Shown here one piece after another: positions 26,840 through 38,298 of a DNA stretch of 64,000 nucleotides. The stretch's first letter is position 1. The number at the start of each line of letters is the position of its first letter. A program made the translations under genes and the position numbers. Under the pieces are notes generated by a model. That model saw only the letters and a list, made by a program, of their open reading frames with translations, ran no database searches and had not been told where the DNA came from. This DNA is from Lepturacanthus savala (taxonomy: Eukaryota; Chordata; Actinopteri; Scombriformes; Trichiuridae): NCBI GenBank assembly GCA_030544235.1, contig CM060470.1, positions 17,699,356-17,763,355 of the forward strand. The letters run 5' to 3'.

Positions 26840-26920
26840 ATGGCGGTGGAAGAGAATGGAAAGTATGTGTGGCGAGACGAAGAAACAGAAACATTTCTAC
26901 GGTTAATAAAAGGAGCAAAA
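26840..26920 (+). pseudogene. Myb/SANT-like domain fragment, probably transposon-derived
   Basis: From the ATG at 26840 the frame reads MAVEENGKYVWRDEETETFL then RLIKGAKSILKC. The YVWRDEETETFLRLI core matches the first helix of Myb/SANT-like (MADF/trihelix-type) domains. In fish many such genes are accessory genes of PIF/Harbinger transposons. The later helices with their W residues are missing, so this is a short fragment. The PIF/Harbinger link is inference; a host MSANTD-type exon is the alternative. Confidence 0.42.
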
Positions 26921-28369
26921 TCCATTCTAAAATGTCAATACATTCGGATGGAAACCCAGTTATTCATTGTCCTCACTTGTGTTCACAAGCACAATCACTG
27001 TCCTCTGTTAAAAATTGTGTTTTTATGTATTTTATTTAACCAGACAGATCATTAAGACCAAAATCTTATTAAACATAAAGCATCCAAACACTATGCTACA
27101 ACAAATATAAAAAAGAAATTGCTGTGGTACAGTAACACCATCTGCAGTACATCATCCACCCACACACACAGCAGCCACACCAGAAAGTGTGTAGTTTGAG
27201 TGTTTAATCTGTTCCAGTCACTTTCTGCAGCAGCTCTGAATGAGATATGACTATGTGCAGTGTTTGTTTGTATAATGTTTGAGAGAAAGCTCAGACTGGG
27301 GGTTGTAGGCGGCAAATGAAATGTGCAACAGGTGGTAGGCAATGGAGGGTTTTGTAAATGAGCGTGAACCAGTGTGCATAGCGATGGGCGAGCAGGGATG
27401 CAGTTAACAGAGGAATAAAAGGCACAGTGGTGCACGTTGAACGTGGCATTCGTAGCAAACCGGTTGGCAGAGTGATAAAGGCCATGAAGTTAACGAAATG
27501 AAGCACTGCAAACAGTTTTAAAACACAAGGGCCCCTTGTCGTTATTATATGGTTCATTCAAACATTGGCAATTATATATCAATAAGCATTCGACATGTTG
27601 TCACTGTAGTGACATGATAAAAAAAGAGACATTAGTATCTGGCATAAAAAAATAAAAAAAAATAAAATAAAAAGACTAATGCAATCCAACCAATTTTGTT
27701 GCTAATCTTTGACATAATTAAGAGTCTAATTCCCACCAAACCCTGATCCTCCTACCATTTTATAATGTGAAAAATAATTTTTTGTGTGTTTTTCTTTGCA
27801 ATAGATAATGAAATAATTCAAATTATTAAAGAGGCATTTAAAAATTAAAAATTCTGAAAATGATTGAATGTTTGGTAGGTTTGAGCAGGGTGGATGGTGT
27901 CTATGAGATAAATGTAAAAAATATGAATGTATGATAATTTAATTGCAGTTTATTCGTGTGTGGCCATTTTCGCCACAAAGGTGTGTAGAGAGTAGCAAAT
28001 TCAAGAAGGGTATGAGGGTCAGGTTTAACTAGACTACATGGTTGTATGGTTTCAAGCTAACACATTAAAATATAAATTTAAATGAACTCATATTAAGGAC
28101 AATGTTTCTCATCTGTCACATCTGACTGAAGTGGCCATAGCTTTATACTTAGCCTGACAGTTTTGCTATGAATCATATTATAAAACAAATCTAAGATATT
28201 GAATAGCAAGTGTTCAGTGGGTGAGATGTCAAATATGACCTCATTTCAAAGGTTTTATTGATGAGCTCAATAACACTCAGCCCAGAAGGGATTTTAACCC
28301 TCACTCCACATGCACCAAGAGTCCCAATCACATTCCGCCACGGTGGGTTCACTTAGTTGAGAGATGTTA
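26921..28369. other. Unannotated spacer
   Basis: No gene or transposon protein recognised. Contains an A-rich simple stretch at 27640-27675. Confidence 0.5.
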
Positions 28370-28600
28370 TTTACCACACTCCATGATCCTTCATTAGTTC
28401 CTTCCAATTTGCATGTTACAGTGCTTACGACAACTCATTTCATTTGCTGTATTTATCATGGTTTAGTAACGTTGTAGAATCTACCGAACGCAACGCTGTC
28501 AAACTAAATCTCTGTCGACTCAATCTGTATTTGTATCAAAAGGCAGAGCAGTTCTCCCTAAGAGCCGAGGCGACCAAACCAGTGACAGGGTTTATGCACT
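28370..28600. other. Candidate conserved noncoding block
   Basis: GC-balanced non-repetitive stretch with CpGs retained (for example ACCGAACGCAACGC and GAGCCGAGGCGACC) and TTTGCATG near 28410. Inference only. Confidence 0.22.
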
Positions 28601-28919
28601 GAATGAAGCAGGAAAGTGGTTCATACACATATATATATATACATTTAATAATATATATATTTATATCAAATGGAGCTGCAGGTGATGCAACTCTTTCTGT
28701 AATGTATGAACCTTTAATGAGTTTATCTATTGTTTCTATTTGTTGTTTGATTTTATTCTTTTTTTTTAATTGCACTGTATATGAGCGCTTCTCCCTTAAC
28801 TTTGTTTCCCTGTGCAATGACAAATAAATATGATTCTGTATCATGGAGCTAGACAAATAGGACTGTATAGCAATTTTCTGTCTGATTGCACTAGATGATT
28901 TATGGTTTTAAGCAGACAT

Positions 28920-28953
28920 ATACTACTACTACTACTACTAATAATAATAATAA
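28920..28953. repeat. (ACT)n(AAT)n compound trinucleotide repeat
   Basis: Several ACT units followed directly by AAT units. Confidence 0.9.
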
Positions 28954-29870
28954 TTCTTCTAATTGATTCTTATTTGGCTGATTTTAACCCTACAAACTTT
29001 TCACTTATAATTTGTGTCATGATGCATTTAAATGCTGCTGCTACATTTATGAGATGTGCTCTAAAAATACATTAATAATTACCAATCAAATGACTCATGA
29101 CATTTAAAAGCACCTCAGAGTACCATCACCGAGTACAGGTTTGTTTTTTTGCTTTTTTCTTTCTTTTTTTAATCATTTTCTTTCTCTTTAAGTTGGCAGC
29201 CCCCAGTTATTTTTTTTTTCATTTTTCTTTCATTTTTGAATTCTTCGCTTTGGCCAAGCTGGCCAGCACTGTGTATGTGCTGTAATAGTCTAAAGAGCCT
29301 TTTCTTTTAGCCTTCACTGTTGCCATAATATCTGTAAATAATACAAACAAAAAAGACAAACATAATGATGGAAATAGTCATTTCCGTCCTTGACCACCAG
29401 GGAGCTACTGCAGATTTTATTTTATTAACCTATTTAATAAGGTAAATCCCACTGAGATAGGATCAAATTTTCAAGAGACATGAATATACATAAATTAAAA
29501 CAAAATTAAAAAACAACCTAATAGAAAAGCCCAATACGATTCCGATGACAAGTAACAATAATTAAGGCAAGGTTTTAAAACTCATATGAAAACAATTAAA
29601 CAAATACAATGCAGAAAGAACATCAACCAATGATTCGATAAGGAACATAAAAATCAATAAAACAAATTAAACAAAAAGCCTTTAATTTAAAATATTATGA
29701 TTTTATTTATTTATTTTTTTTTTTTTTACACTGGGAGAAAGAGTTTTTCATTTATGGGCATATTTGTGCAAGCAGCAACTGTAATTGCCAGTCATTAAAA
29801 TGCTATTTTCTTCAAAGTACAAACTGGAAAATAGATACATAACATGGTTGTTAGTGACTCATTTGATATA
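28954..29870. other. AT-rich spacer, no gene seen
   Basis: T-rich and A-rich runs, including poly(T) at about 29712-29727. Nothing coding recognised. Confidence 0.5.
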
Positions 29871-29878
29871 ATTATATG

Positions 29879-30601
29879 CAGTATTGGGCGTAATGAGTTA
29901 CAAAATAACGAAGTGAAGTAACGCGTTACACTCAAAATATCAGTAACTACACTACTTTACTAAACTTTAGGAACGTGCTTTCCTGCGTTACCCAAACCAG
30001 TCTTGTCAGTCTAAAAAGTTCTAATATGTTTTAGTGGTGCATGCATCCTGTCGGCGTTGAGTGTGTTGAGTGACGTAGTTGCTGGTGTGTAGGAAAGAGA
30101 GGGAGAATGGAGGACACAGAGACGGAGGCAGGCGGATTCAGCCAGTGGCGATACTTGCACTATTTTGACTTTATTGCTAGAAAGGACAAAAACATTCGAG
30201 TGGAATACACTCTATGTCCAGGTGAGCCGTATCTTTGAACTGCCGCCAACTCAATGAGCAACCTGATGAAACATTTGACTGCCCAGCACCGCACTACAAA
30301 ACTTGTGGCGAAAGATTCTACTAGCCAGTCTGTTAAAGAAGACACTCACGAACCGACCCCACCTAAACAAGCTAAGCTTTTACTGATACTTGAAAATAAA
30401 GCGATGAAAAGGCTATGATATTTGTCCATGTATCCATGCGGTAACCTTTAACATTTGCTTAAAAAAAACTGGAAAGTAAAGTAACTAATAGTGAAGTTAC
30501 TTTTCAAATGCAGTAACTAGTAAAGTAACGTAGTTACAAATTTCACAAGTAACTAGTAACTTGTAACTAGTTACTTTTTTTTAGTAACTACCCCAACACT
30601 G
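29879..30601 (+). mobile_element. hAT transposon, non-autonomous, with perfect 8-bp target duplication
   Basis: Left end CAGTATTGGGCGTAATGAGT (29879) and right end, in reverse, CAGTGTTGGGGTAGTTACTA (from 30601) are the terminal repeats. Subterminal regions are rich in AGTAAC/GTTACT motifs, typical of this fish hAT family. The octamer ATTATATG flanks both sides exactly (29871-29878 and 30602-30609). At 723 bp it is far shorter than an autonomous hAT and carries only a BED-finger exon remnant (30107-30418). Confidence 0.88.
30107..30418 (+). pseudogene. hAT transposase N-terminus, degraded BED zinc finger
   Basis: ATG at 30107 opens a frame whose recognisable parts are WRYLHYFDFIARKDKNIRV, then, after YTLCPG and a stop (30236-30238), TAANSMSNLMKHLTAQH. 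In the family the finger is C-x2-C...H-x-H-like: CTLC, then SNLMKHL..QH. Here the first Cys is Tyr (YTLC) and a TGA lies between the Cys pair and the His pair, so no functional finger can be made. The frame then reads to a stop at 30418 without reaching the catalytic RNase H-like domain. Confidence 0.8.
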
Positions 30602-30929
30602 ATTATATGCACGGAAAGTGTAAACTCACTTTACATTTAGATACTGGTAATGTTAACCAATCATGTGAATGTGTATAATGGTAGTCAATAGAGTTACATA
30701 GGAAAGACGATACAAAAAAATGAAAGTTACCAATGACATGTTTATAAATAATTATATATCTGAGGAATTTATCAAGCACAGCTGCCTCAATGTCAGAATT
30801 TCACCTTTAAACATGCAGGAACAGTGTATTGACATAATAATAAAAAAAGACAAGCAAATACTACTTTCTCTTGTTTTTTCCCTGATTAGTATTCTATGTA
30901 GATGTTGTTTGTTGCCTCTCCCATCACTG

Positions 30930-31400
30930 TGAGGTGTGGGTAACACACGTGGCACACATCCAACTCTCTATAGTAGCAACGCTGGCAGAGAAATCGGAAT
31001 ATTGACTCTATAATTTACATCAGGGAGGTTTGTGCCAGCCATGATTGCATGCTAAACACCGATAAATAAATAAAGATGTCAGCAAATAAATACAAAACAC
31101 GAGCAGCCGGCACAGTCCTGGCAGGTCGTCTATGGGGATATATATACGGCCGCAACACATGCTGGGAGTTGTGTGCCCATATGATCCTTTTATTGGCAGC
31201 TGTCAGAATGTTCATCTGACCTGAAAATGTACTTGGGAAAAAAAAAGAAAAAGGCAGATGAAAGTCTACTTCTACTTTTTCTCTGGGAGCTTTGTAGAGA
31301 TGTGATTTCATCTGCGGTTGCAGAACAATACATGAAACAGCAGGTCTCTGCTGACGTAATGGCAGAATGAAATGGACTGGACTGTAACACAAAGCTTGAG
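30930..31400. other. Candidate conserved noncoding block
   Basis: GC-balanced, non-repetitive sequence with CpGs (for example GGCCGCAACACATGCTGGGA) and TATA-like TATATATACGG near 31140. Minus-strand frames across it have no recognised domain. Inference only. Confidence 0.25.
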
Positions 31401-31491
31401 TGGCATGTGAGTGATTGCATCATGACAAGTCAATCAGTGTAGCTCTGCTACATACTACTGCTTCTATTTACAGTATAGAGTATTGCAGTGT

Positions 31492-31523
<32 letters not shown>
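31492..31523. repeat. (CA)n(TA)n compound microsatellite
   Basis: CA repeat passing into a short TA repeat. Confidence 0.92.
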
Positions 31524-31879
31524 ACCCCAAAAGTTTGGGGAAATTTAGAAAAATAGAAATTTCCTTATTTTTGAAAAGCACTGTTTTTTTCAATGAAGAC
31601 TAACTTATCACAAATGCACTCGATACATTGCTAATGTGGAAAATTACTATTCTGGCTGCAAATGTCTGGTTTTTGGTGCAATATCTACATAGGTGTGTAG
31701 AAGCCCATTTCCAGCAAATATCATTCCAGTGTTCTAATGGTACAATGTGTTCTTCATTGCATCTGAAGGCTAATGCAATGTTATTTTTTCTTCAGTTTAC
31801 AACTCATGGTGGTATATAAAAGTGTGACTTTTATGGAAAACACTAAATAATTATTATGTCATCTCAGTCAACTATGTGT

Positions 31880-33115
31880 ATTTTAGATCCAATTCCAACT
31901 AAACTCCTTAAAGAGACACTGCCCCTAATTATTGATAATATCTTAGATATAATTCATATGTCTGAACTGACGTTCCACAGGCTTTTAAACACACGGTTAT
32001 TAAAAAAACACTCTTGAGCCAGATATTTTAGTAAACTACAGGCCAATTTCACAGGAAAATAGTTTATTTGAATATTTTCAGTCCAGCTTTCGGGAACCAT
32101 CACAGCACTAAAACAGCCTAGTCAAGGTCACTAATGACTTGTTGTTAGCTGCTGAAGATGGAATGGGCTCCATCCTGGTCCTGCTGGATTTAAGTGCTGC
32201 TTTTGACACAATCAACCATAGCATCTTACTGCAGAGATTGGAACGGGACATAGGCATTAGAGGATCCACCCTCTCCTGGTTTAAATCCTATTTATCTAAT
32301 AGGTTCCAGTTTGTTAACGTTAATCAGCAATCATCATCATACTCAAGAGTCACTTATGGTGTCCCACAAGGGTCGGTCCTTGGGCCCATTTTGTTTACTC
32401 TATATGCTGCCCTTGGGTAATATTATTAGAAAACATGGCATTAATTTCCACTGCTACACAGATGACACGCAGCTATACTTATCAATTAAACCTGATCAGA
32501 TCAGGCTAGTACATAAACTAAGCGCCTGTGTTATTCCTGACATAAAAACCTGGATGTCCGTTAATTATCTTTTACTCAACCCTGATAAAACAGAAGTTAT
32601 TATATTAGACCCTAAAAGTATTAGAGTCCCTATCTGAGCAGATAGTCAGTCTGGATAATGTGAGGATAGCCTCCAGCACCACAGTTAAAAACCTAGGAGT
32701 TTTATTTGAGCCAGACTTATCAATCAAAGCTCATATTTATCAAGCCTGTAGAACAGCCTTCTTTCACCTGTGTAACATAGCTAAAATTAGAAATATCCTG
32801 TCTAAAAATGACGCTGAAAAATGAATCCATGCGTTTGTTACATCTAGACTAGATTACTGTAACTCCCTATTAGTAGCGTGTCCTAAAGGTTTCCTAAAAA
32901 GTTTTCAGCTGGTTCAAAATGCAGCGGCTCATTTACTAACAGGAACTAATAGAAGAGAGCACATCAGCCCCATACTCCAAGCCCTTCATTGGCTTCCCGT
33001 TGAGTTAAGAATTAAATTTAAAAATCTTACTTCTAGCTTACAAAACCATTAACGGTATGGGCCCCTCTTATCTTAATGATGCTCTGGTCCCATACCATCC
33101 AAACCAATTGTCTGG
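31880..33115 (+). pseudogene. L2-like LINE reverse transcriptase, degraded
   Basis: Longest LINE remnant in the window, about 1.2 kb. In order: ILDPIPTKLLKETLPLIIDN (31880 on); motif A LLDLSAAFDTINHSILLQRL (about 32184-32240, catalytic Asp at 32205-32207); STLSWFKSYLSNRFQFV; GVPQGSVLGP (about 32359); YTDDTQLY, the catalytic box (32455-32466); a thumb region; then SRLDYCNSLL (about 32843), LVQNAAAHLLTGTNRREHI and LHWLPVELRIKFK near 32990. Both catalytic boxes are intact, but frameshifts near 32400 and 32635, a stop at 32822 and further damage near 33035 kill it. The endonuclease domain and 3' tail are missing. Confidence 0.92.
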
Positions 33116-33119
33116 GTGA

Positions 33120-33440
33120 CCCCAACACTGTTGTTTTTGCCCCTGTTTTTAATGAGATGAACTCAAAGATATAAAACATTTTCTACATACACAAAATAAC
33201 CATTTCAAATCTCAAATATTGTACACAAATCTGTCTAAATCTGCGATAGTGAGCACTTCTCCTTTGCTGCGATAATCCATCCTACCTCACAGGTGTGGCA
33301 TATGAAGATGCTGACTAGACAGCATGATTATTGCACAGGTGTGCCTTAGACTAGCCACAATAAAAGGCCACTTTGAAACATGCAGTTTTGTTTTATTGGG
33401 GGTCTGGGGATTCAGAACACTAGTCAGTGTTGTGTGTGTT
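33120..33440 (-). mobile_element. Tc1-like transposon, 3' end
   Basis: Read on the plus strand this is the inverted 3' noncoding end of the family also seen at 8097: a terminal CAACACTGTTGTTTTTGCCC, then GATGAACTCAAAGAT, ACAAATCTGTCTAAATCTGC, GTGAGCACTTCTCC, CACAGGTGTGGCATATGAAG, GACAGCATGATTATTGCACA and AATAAAAGGCCACTTTGAAA, ending around a GGGGGTCTGGGGATTC block. The outermost 20 bp of the terminus is lost. It lies immediately after the L2 pseudogene, so it probably replaced or interrupted the LINE's 3' tail. Confidence 0.72.
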
Positions 33441-33552
33441 TGTGAATGTAGAAAATGTTTTAGAGCTTTGAATTCATCTCATAAAAAACACATTTTTCAT
33501 GCATATAATTATATCAGTTATGTATCTACATTTTGTACATTGACATTATAAA

Positions 33553-33602
33553 TGCCCTGCAACCCTAATGAGGAATAAGTGGGTATAGAAGATGAGATGA
33601 GA
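33553..33602 (+). mobile_element. SINE 3' tail fragment
   Basis: CCCTGCAACCCTAATGAGGA followed by ATAAGTGGGTATAGAAGATG and GAGATGAG matches the end of the SINE family at 38299-38585. Confidence 0.6.
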
Positions 33603-33730
33603 CATTATATATGTTTCTCTCTGGCGTTTCCCTTCTTGTCTGTCATATATGACAAATACACGAATAAGAATACAATTCAAAATAAGAAAAGTTCTTAAAA
33701 TCGACAAGCTACTGCATTGTTGTTGTTAAC

Positions 33731-34035
33731 CCATTAAAGCCCATTTTTCTTAAAAGTTTTCACGTATATAATTATATCAATTGAGTCACTAACAAATATT
33801 TATTTATATTATTTTCCATTTTGTACTCTGCTTCGAAGGAAAAAGCATTAAATGAGCGGCAACTATAGTTGTCTCTTGCATAAATATGCCCAATTACCAA
33901 GAAGCACTTGAAAGCTTAATTAATTTTTTTTTGTTTTGTTTTTGCTTTTTTTAACATAAAACCTTGTTTTTTCGTTGAGTAGAAAGTTATAGTCACAGGC
34001 TATGGCAACTATAGTTGCTGGTGGGATTAAATGGG
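33731..34035. mobile_element. piggyBac-type MITE flanked by TTAA
   Basis: TTAA at 33727-33730 and 34036-34039 brackets a 305-bp element. Its ends are CCCATTAAAGCCCA and, in reverse, CCCATTTAATCCCA, identical at 12 of 14 positions. TTAA duplication with CCC-starting termini is the piggyBac signature. The palindrome CAACTATAGTTG occurs twice, at 33860-33871 and 34006-34017. No coding capacity. Confidence 0.72.
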
Positions 34036-34599
34036 TTAATTGGACCGCTTAAAAGTCAGTGGGACTTAGAGTTTAGAGCACTATGGAGCTGTAGAAAGAC
34101 CACTGGTTCCAAACACCCCCTAAACTTGTCAACAGGACTGAAGGAAAGATGAATTAAATATACATCAGCAAACATTGTTTTGGAAAATAAATCACATCTC
34201 TTCCTGTCTCCCTTCCACATTGTTGCATTATCACCCACAAACAGTGAAATGTGGTTTGGATGAACTTGAGCTGAACAACTGAGTGCAGGATGAATCATCA
34301 AACATTCAAAGCTGTGTTACAGGAAGAGAAAAATAAGATTTGAATGTAAAATTGAATGTGATACTAATTCCTTGATTATATTTTTGCATATAAAAGGAGA
34401 TCAATTTGCAATTACCATAGGAACAGTATTAAAACAGGGGAATATTTTATTTCACAGGACCTTTTAGTCTGGCCTGGTAAATGTACTTAGACACAAGTGG
34501 ATCCCTCTTATTCATGCTCTACTGCAGGTGAGCCTCACGACTCATTTCAAACAAACCAGCAAAGACAGATTCTCTGAATAAATATAAATATAAAATGTA

Positions 34600-34850
34600 A
34601 TAAGTCCCTCTCCACTCGTGAAGTGAGGCTTGAGAGGCTCATGCTACACAACCAAGGTCTTTCCCTCCGGCATCACAACCAAAATCTAAATGGAGGACCC
34701 CGGCACCGCTCTGCCCTCGACCCATTTAGTATGTTCATGAGTTATTTACTGACGATGTCAACCCATCTGAAGCTTTCTCTCCCCGGGCACACACGCTTAA
34801 ACACACGCATACACCCTGATGCATGGATGCCAAAAATAGAATCCGCATTT
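34600..34850. other. Candidate conserved noncoding block
   Basis: GC-balanced, non-repetitive stretch (for example GAGGACCCCGGCACCGCTCT) in AT-rich surroundings. The 78-codon plus-strand frame here has no recognised domain. Inference only. Confidence 0.22.
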
Positions 34851-35020
34851 ATTTATTGATAAATGAAAGCTTATTTATTTGTGTCAGAAAATTGTAGTTT
34901 GAAGGGATTTAAAATAAAGTGTAACGGCTGGAGGACACTCCAATCCTAAATATCTATAGCCGGGCAGAATGTGCATGTAATGTGTTATTCTGACACTTAC
35001 ACAATTGATATTCACTTGGT

Positions 35021-35096
35021 GGCACCCCGATGGCCTGATGGTTAAAGTGTGAATAATCATCCACAGTTTGACTCCCAGCCATAGGACCATTGTTGC

Positions 35097-35151
<55 letters not shown>

Positions 35152-35205
35152 TGAGTTTCTATGTGTCTCCACTGACTGTTCAATAAATAATCATGAAAAA
35201 TGTTA
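35021..35205 (+). mobile_element. tRNA-derived SINE with internal (TC)24
   Basis: Begins GGCACCCCGATGGCCTGATG. It has an A-box-like TGGCCTGATGG (35031-35041) and a B-box-like GTTTGACTCC (35066-35075), the internal RNA polymerase III promoter of tRNA-derived SINEs. CCATTGTTGCATG and an uninterrupted TC tract (35101-35148) follow. The tail contains CACTGACTGTTCAATAAATA. This order (tRNA head, TGCATG, CT repeat, CAATAAA tail) is that of a SINE type I recognise from fish. It is not a functional tRNA gene. Confidence 0.7.
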
Positions 35206-35484
35206 TTAATATTCACATTAGAAATTACCCACCATTGCAACTAAGGATTTCAGAAAGTTCAAATGTGTTATCGTGATAAATGAGAATTGAAAACATACTC
35301 CTGAAATGAGGTTATAGCCCGTCTTCCCATTTAAAATCGTCCTGATTACATGAGCTTTCATTTGTTCGCTCTATGTATCAATCTGGATTTCTCTCCATTA
35401 TCATTTCAAAAATTTGGAAATTAAGTAGGCCAATCAACTTGCTCCATTCATTGGCTGAAGGAGCTGCCCTTAGTGTCCATCAGG

Positions 35485-35690
35485 GGTAACAGGGGTTAGC
35501 GCTGTTGCCTCACAGCAAGAAGGTCACAGGTTCAAGACCTTGATCTGCGACCTTTCTGTGTGGAGTTTGCATGTTCTCCCCACGTCTGTGTGGGTTTTCT
35601 CCATGTTCTCTGGCTTCCTCCCACAGTCCAAAAACATGCTGAGGTTAATTAGAGACTTTGAATTGCCCATAGGTGTGAGGAATAAGATGG
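35485..35690 (+). mobile_element. tRNA-derived SINE, head and middle
   Basis: The tRNA-like head contains GGGTTAGCGCTGTTGCCTCA and a B-box GGTTCAAGACC (35529-35539). The body ACCTTTCTGTGTGGAGTTTG, CATGTTCTCCCC and CAGTCCAAAAACATGCTGAG is shared almost verbatim with 38299-38585. The 3' half is missing and the sequence after about 35690 is unrelated. Confidence 0.8.
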
Positions 35691-36455
35691 TATCAATCAG
35701 ATTATATTTCAGACAACTTTTTACTTCTACTCCTTATATTTTCAGGCAGTTATCTGTGCTTTCTACTCCTTACATTTTGACATTTTTAAAAGTTACTTTA
35801 TTTAACATAATTAAAAGGACAATACAATGCCTTAAATCCAGTATATCCTTTGCCACAAAGTGATTACAGCTCATATATTTTGATTGATAGGCAACTATTC
35901 ATCATATCTTCTGCTACATGTTAATGCTCAGTGGTTCACATGCATTTGCATTGTACACTTTTTGAATGGGCATATATGTGTCTGAAACAAGTGCATAATA
36001 AATGTTTCAACAATAACATTTTTTTACATTTTTTTTTTAAATACAACTTTGACAAATACAATCACATTTTTAATTTTTCACAAAATTTAATATAATTTTT
36101 AACAGTAATTAACAGGGTTTTTTTTTCGGATTTTGGGTGTGAAAAGGTCAAGAGGTCATTTATGCTGTAGCTGTAGTTGACGGTCATGGGCTGGAGTGAT
36201 GAAACAAACATATTTGTAACAATAGTTTGCAGTTTATTTGTACATTTTCTGAAAGTATAGTAGAAAGAAAATATTTTTTCAAAAAATAAAAATGGACAAT
36301 TTTATGCAAAAGAAATCCCAATTCTGGAGTGGTGTCTGCCTCTCACTCACATGCACTCCTCACAGCATGGGATTTCTGTATCGCTAATTAAGATAGACGT
36401 GAAAAAACTGAATAAATACACTGTATGTATTTGTGTATTCATGGCGATGCTCGGT
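35691..36455. other. AT-rich spacer, no gene seen
   Basis: T- and A-rich; no motif recognised. Confidence 0.5.
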
Positions 36456-36800
36456 GGTATGAGTAATGGAAACCTCCAACTCGGCCATTACTTTCTCTGA
36501 TATTAGACAACCTGTCATGCATTATCATGATCCTGCTAAGTGCTGGTTCTCTTTAACCGTCTCCTTTGGAAGTCGATGTAATATCTGGCATTAATTAGGG
36601 GTTATTTAACAGCTTTTAACCTGGCTTCACCTCATCAGCATTCCTATTAGAAAGAGGAGTCAGGCAGCTTTCTGGTCAGGCATCATTACACCAACGCGCT
36701 GGGTGTACGCTTGTAAATTGGCTCTCCACATATAGCTCCAAATCCAGCGGTGATCGTTTATTCCGAGCTCTGTCACCGTTCGCGTCCTCAGAGTCCCGCT
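36456..36800. other. Candidate conserved noncoding block
   Basis: The clearest such block: about 345 bp without simple repeats, GC-balanced, with GGCATTAATTAGGGGTTATT (homeodomain-type TAATTA) and CpG-rich ends (CCAGCGGTGATCG, GTTCGCGTCC). No open frame or transposon motif. A developmental enhancer is a reasonable but untested guess. Confidence 0.35.
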
Positions 36801-38258
36801 GTCTCTTCGTATTCAGCTCAGAAGGGACTGGAGGCAACTGGGAAGCAGCAGAATGTTTATGTCTAGAGCCTTAAAAGTAAATCCTCTCAGTTTAAGTTAC
36901 TGTAGCTATAGCTGAAAATCCTCCAGGCCACACAGTTAATCACTCTAAATGCGTCAGTCCTCTCAATAGACTCTATCTTCATCTTCCTCAATATATTTCT
37001 TTTAAACCCGCCCGCAAAGATTTTCTGTCAGATTATATCTTTCATATATAAACAGACATAATATTTTTATGGTATGCTTACTTGAAAGCTTTTGAGGATA
37101 GCATACAGTGTCCATTTGATGTTTTTCTTTGGTGCCAGCATATTGAAAGTGAGAATTAATACCCATTTGAATCATAATTTAAAAATTTAGACTTTTAGAC
37201 AATTAGATTACCATAGATACATCGATGGGTTAAAGCTGCGAGGGAACAGCAATCTCATTCACACATTTAAAGACTGGCGAGGATTGTGGAAGCCAAATGT
37301 TTACAATCCGTGTATCGAAGGGAAAGTTCACTAAACCTCTGGAGCTAAATGAATAAAACTGTGTACATTTATATGTAAAAATGTGCCTGAATGTGTCCTG
37401 TATCCACATTCTCACTGTCAGAGGATGTTTATTGATACAGCATGGAAAGGAGCTCAAGTAAACATTTTGTGTGTATGCATGGTTTATTCATTTGGCCTCT
37501 GGTGTCTTAGGCTAAAAGTGTGTGCAGGATTGAAACCACCATGATCAAAATAAATAAATATGTGACTCAATTAATAAATAAAAAGAAATAACACAGAATT
37601 TAGACTTAAAACAAATATGCACAAAGATAGAAAATAAATCAAATGTATTATTTATTTTGACAAATTACTTTTTTGTATTAATTTATCATTTCCTTTTTCA
37701 TTTTTTGTCTTTTTACTTTTATTTTAAAATGTTTCAACCCTATGTTAATAAAGGAGCATACTTTGATAGTGTCACTTAGCAGCCATTGGTTAATCTATCA
37801 TTAGAATCAGTATTTGGTGATTTTTTAAGTTTAAATTGACCAAAATCAAGAAAAAAATGCTTAAGAAGATAGATAATCCTACTTGATATTCCACTGTATT
37901 GCATTGTACCAAAAAAAAGATATTTTCACATGATAAGATGTATTATATGTGCAGGTTAAAAATAAATTAACATGCACAGACATAGAAAAAAAAATGTTGT
38001 TTATTTTTGTTATAATTGATTATTTCCTAGATTGTGCTTTTATTTTTGTAGTACAACCTGGACAAAGCCTTCTCACTCACCAAAACTCATCCTTTTAAAG
38101 TATTTTTTAATGTTTATACTGCATCTGTATAGCAACTTTCTATACTGCAAAAAATGAAATAATATCATAAATATCTTGTTTTTTGTATAATGAGTCCGAT
38201 AATTAATAGCATTTTGCTAATTTCAAGGTTTTTCTCATGATATTGGTCAATTTAATCT
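36801..38258. other. AT-rich spacer, no gene seen
   Basis: No recognised coding or mobile sequence. Confidence 0.5.
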
Positions 38259-38298
38259 TAATAATAATAATAATAATAATAATACATTTTATTTATGG
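38259..38298. repeat. (AAT)n repeat
   Basis: About nine AAT units followed by ACATTTTATTTATG, at the left edge of the SINE body. Confidence 0.9.

Noticed and set aside
35021..35090. tRNA gene
   Set aside because: A and B boxes are present but the sequence does not fold as a tRNA and continues into a SINE body and TC tract. The head at 35485-35540 is rejected for the same reason.
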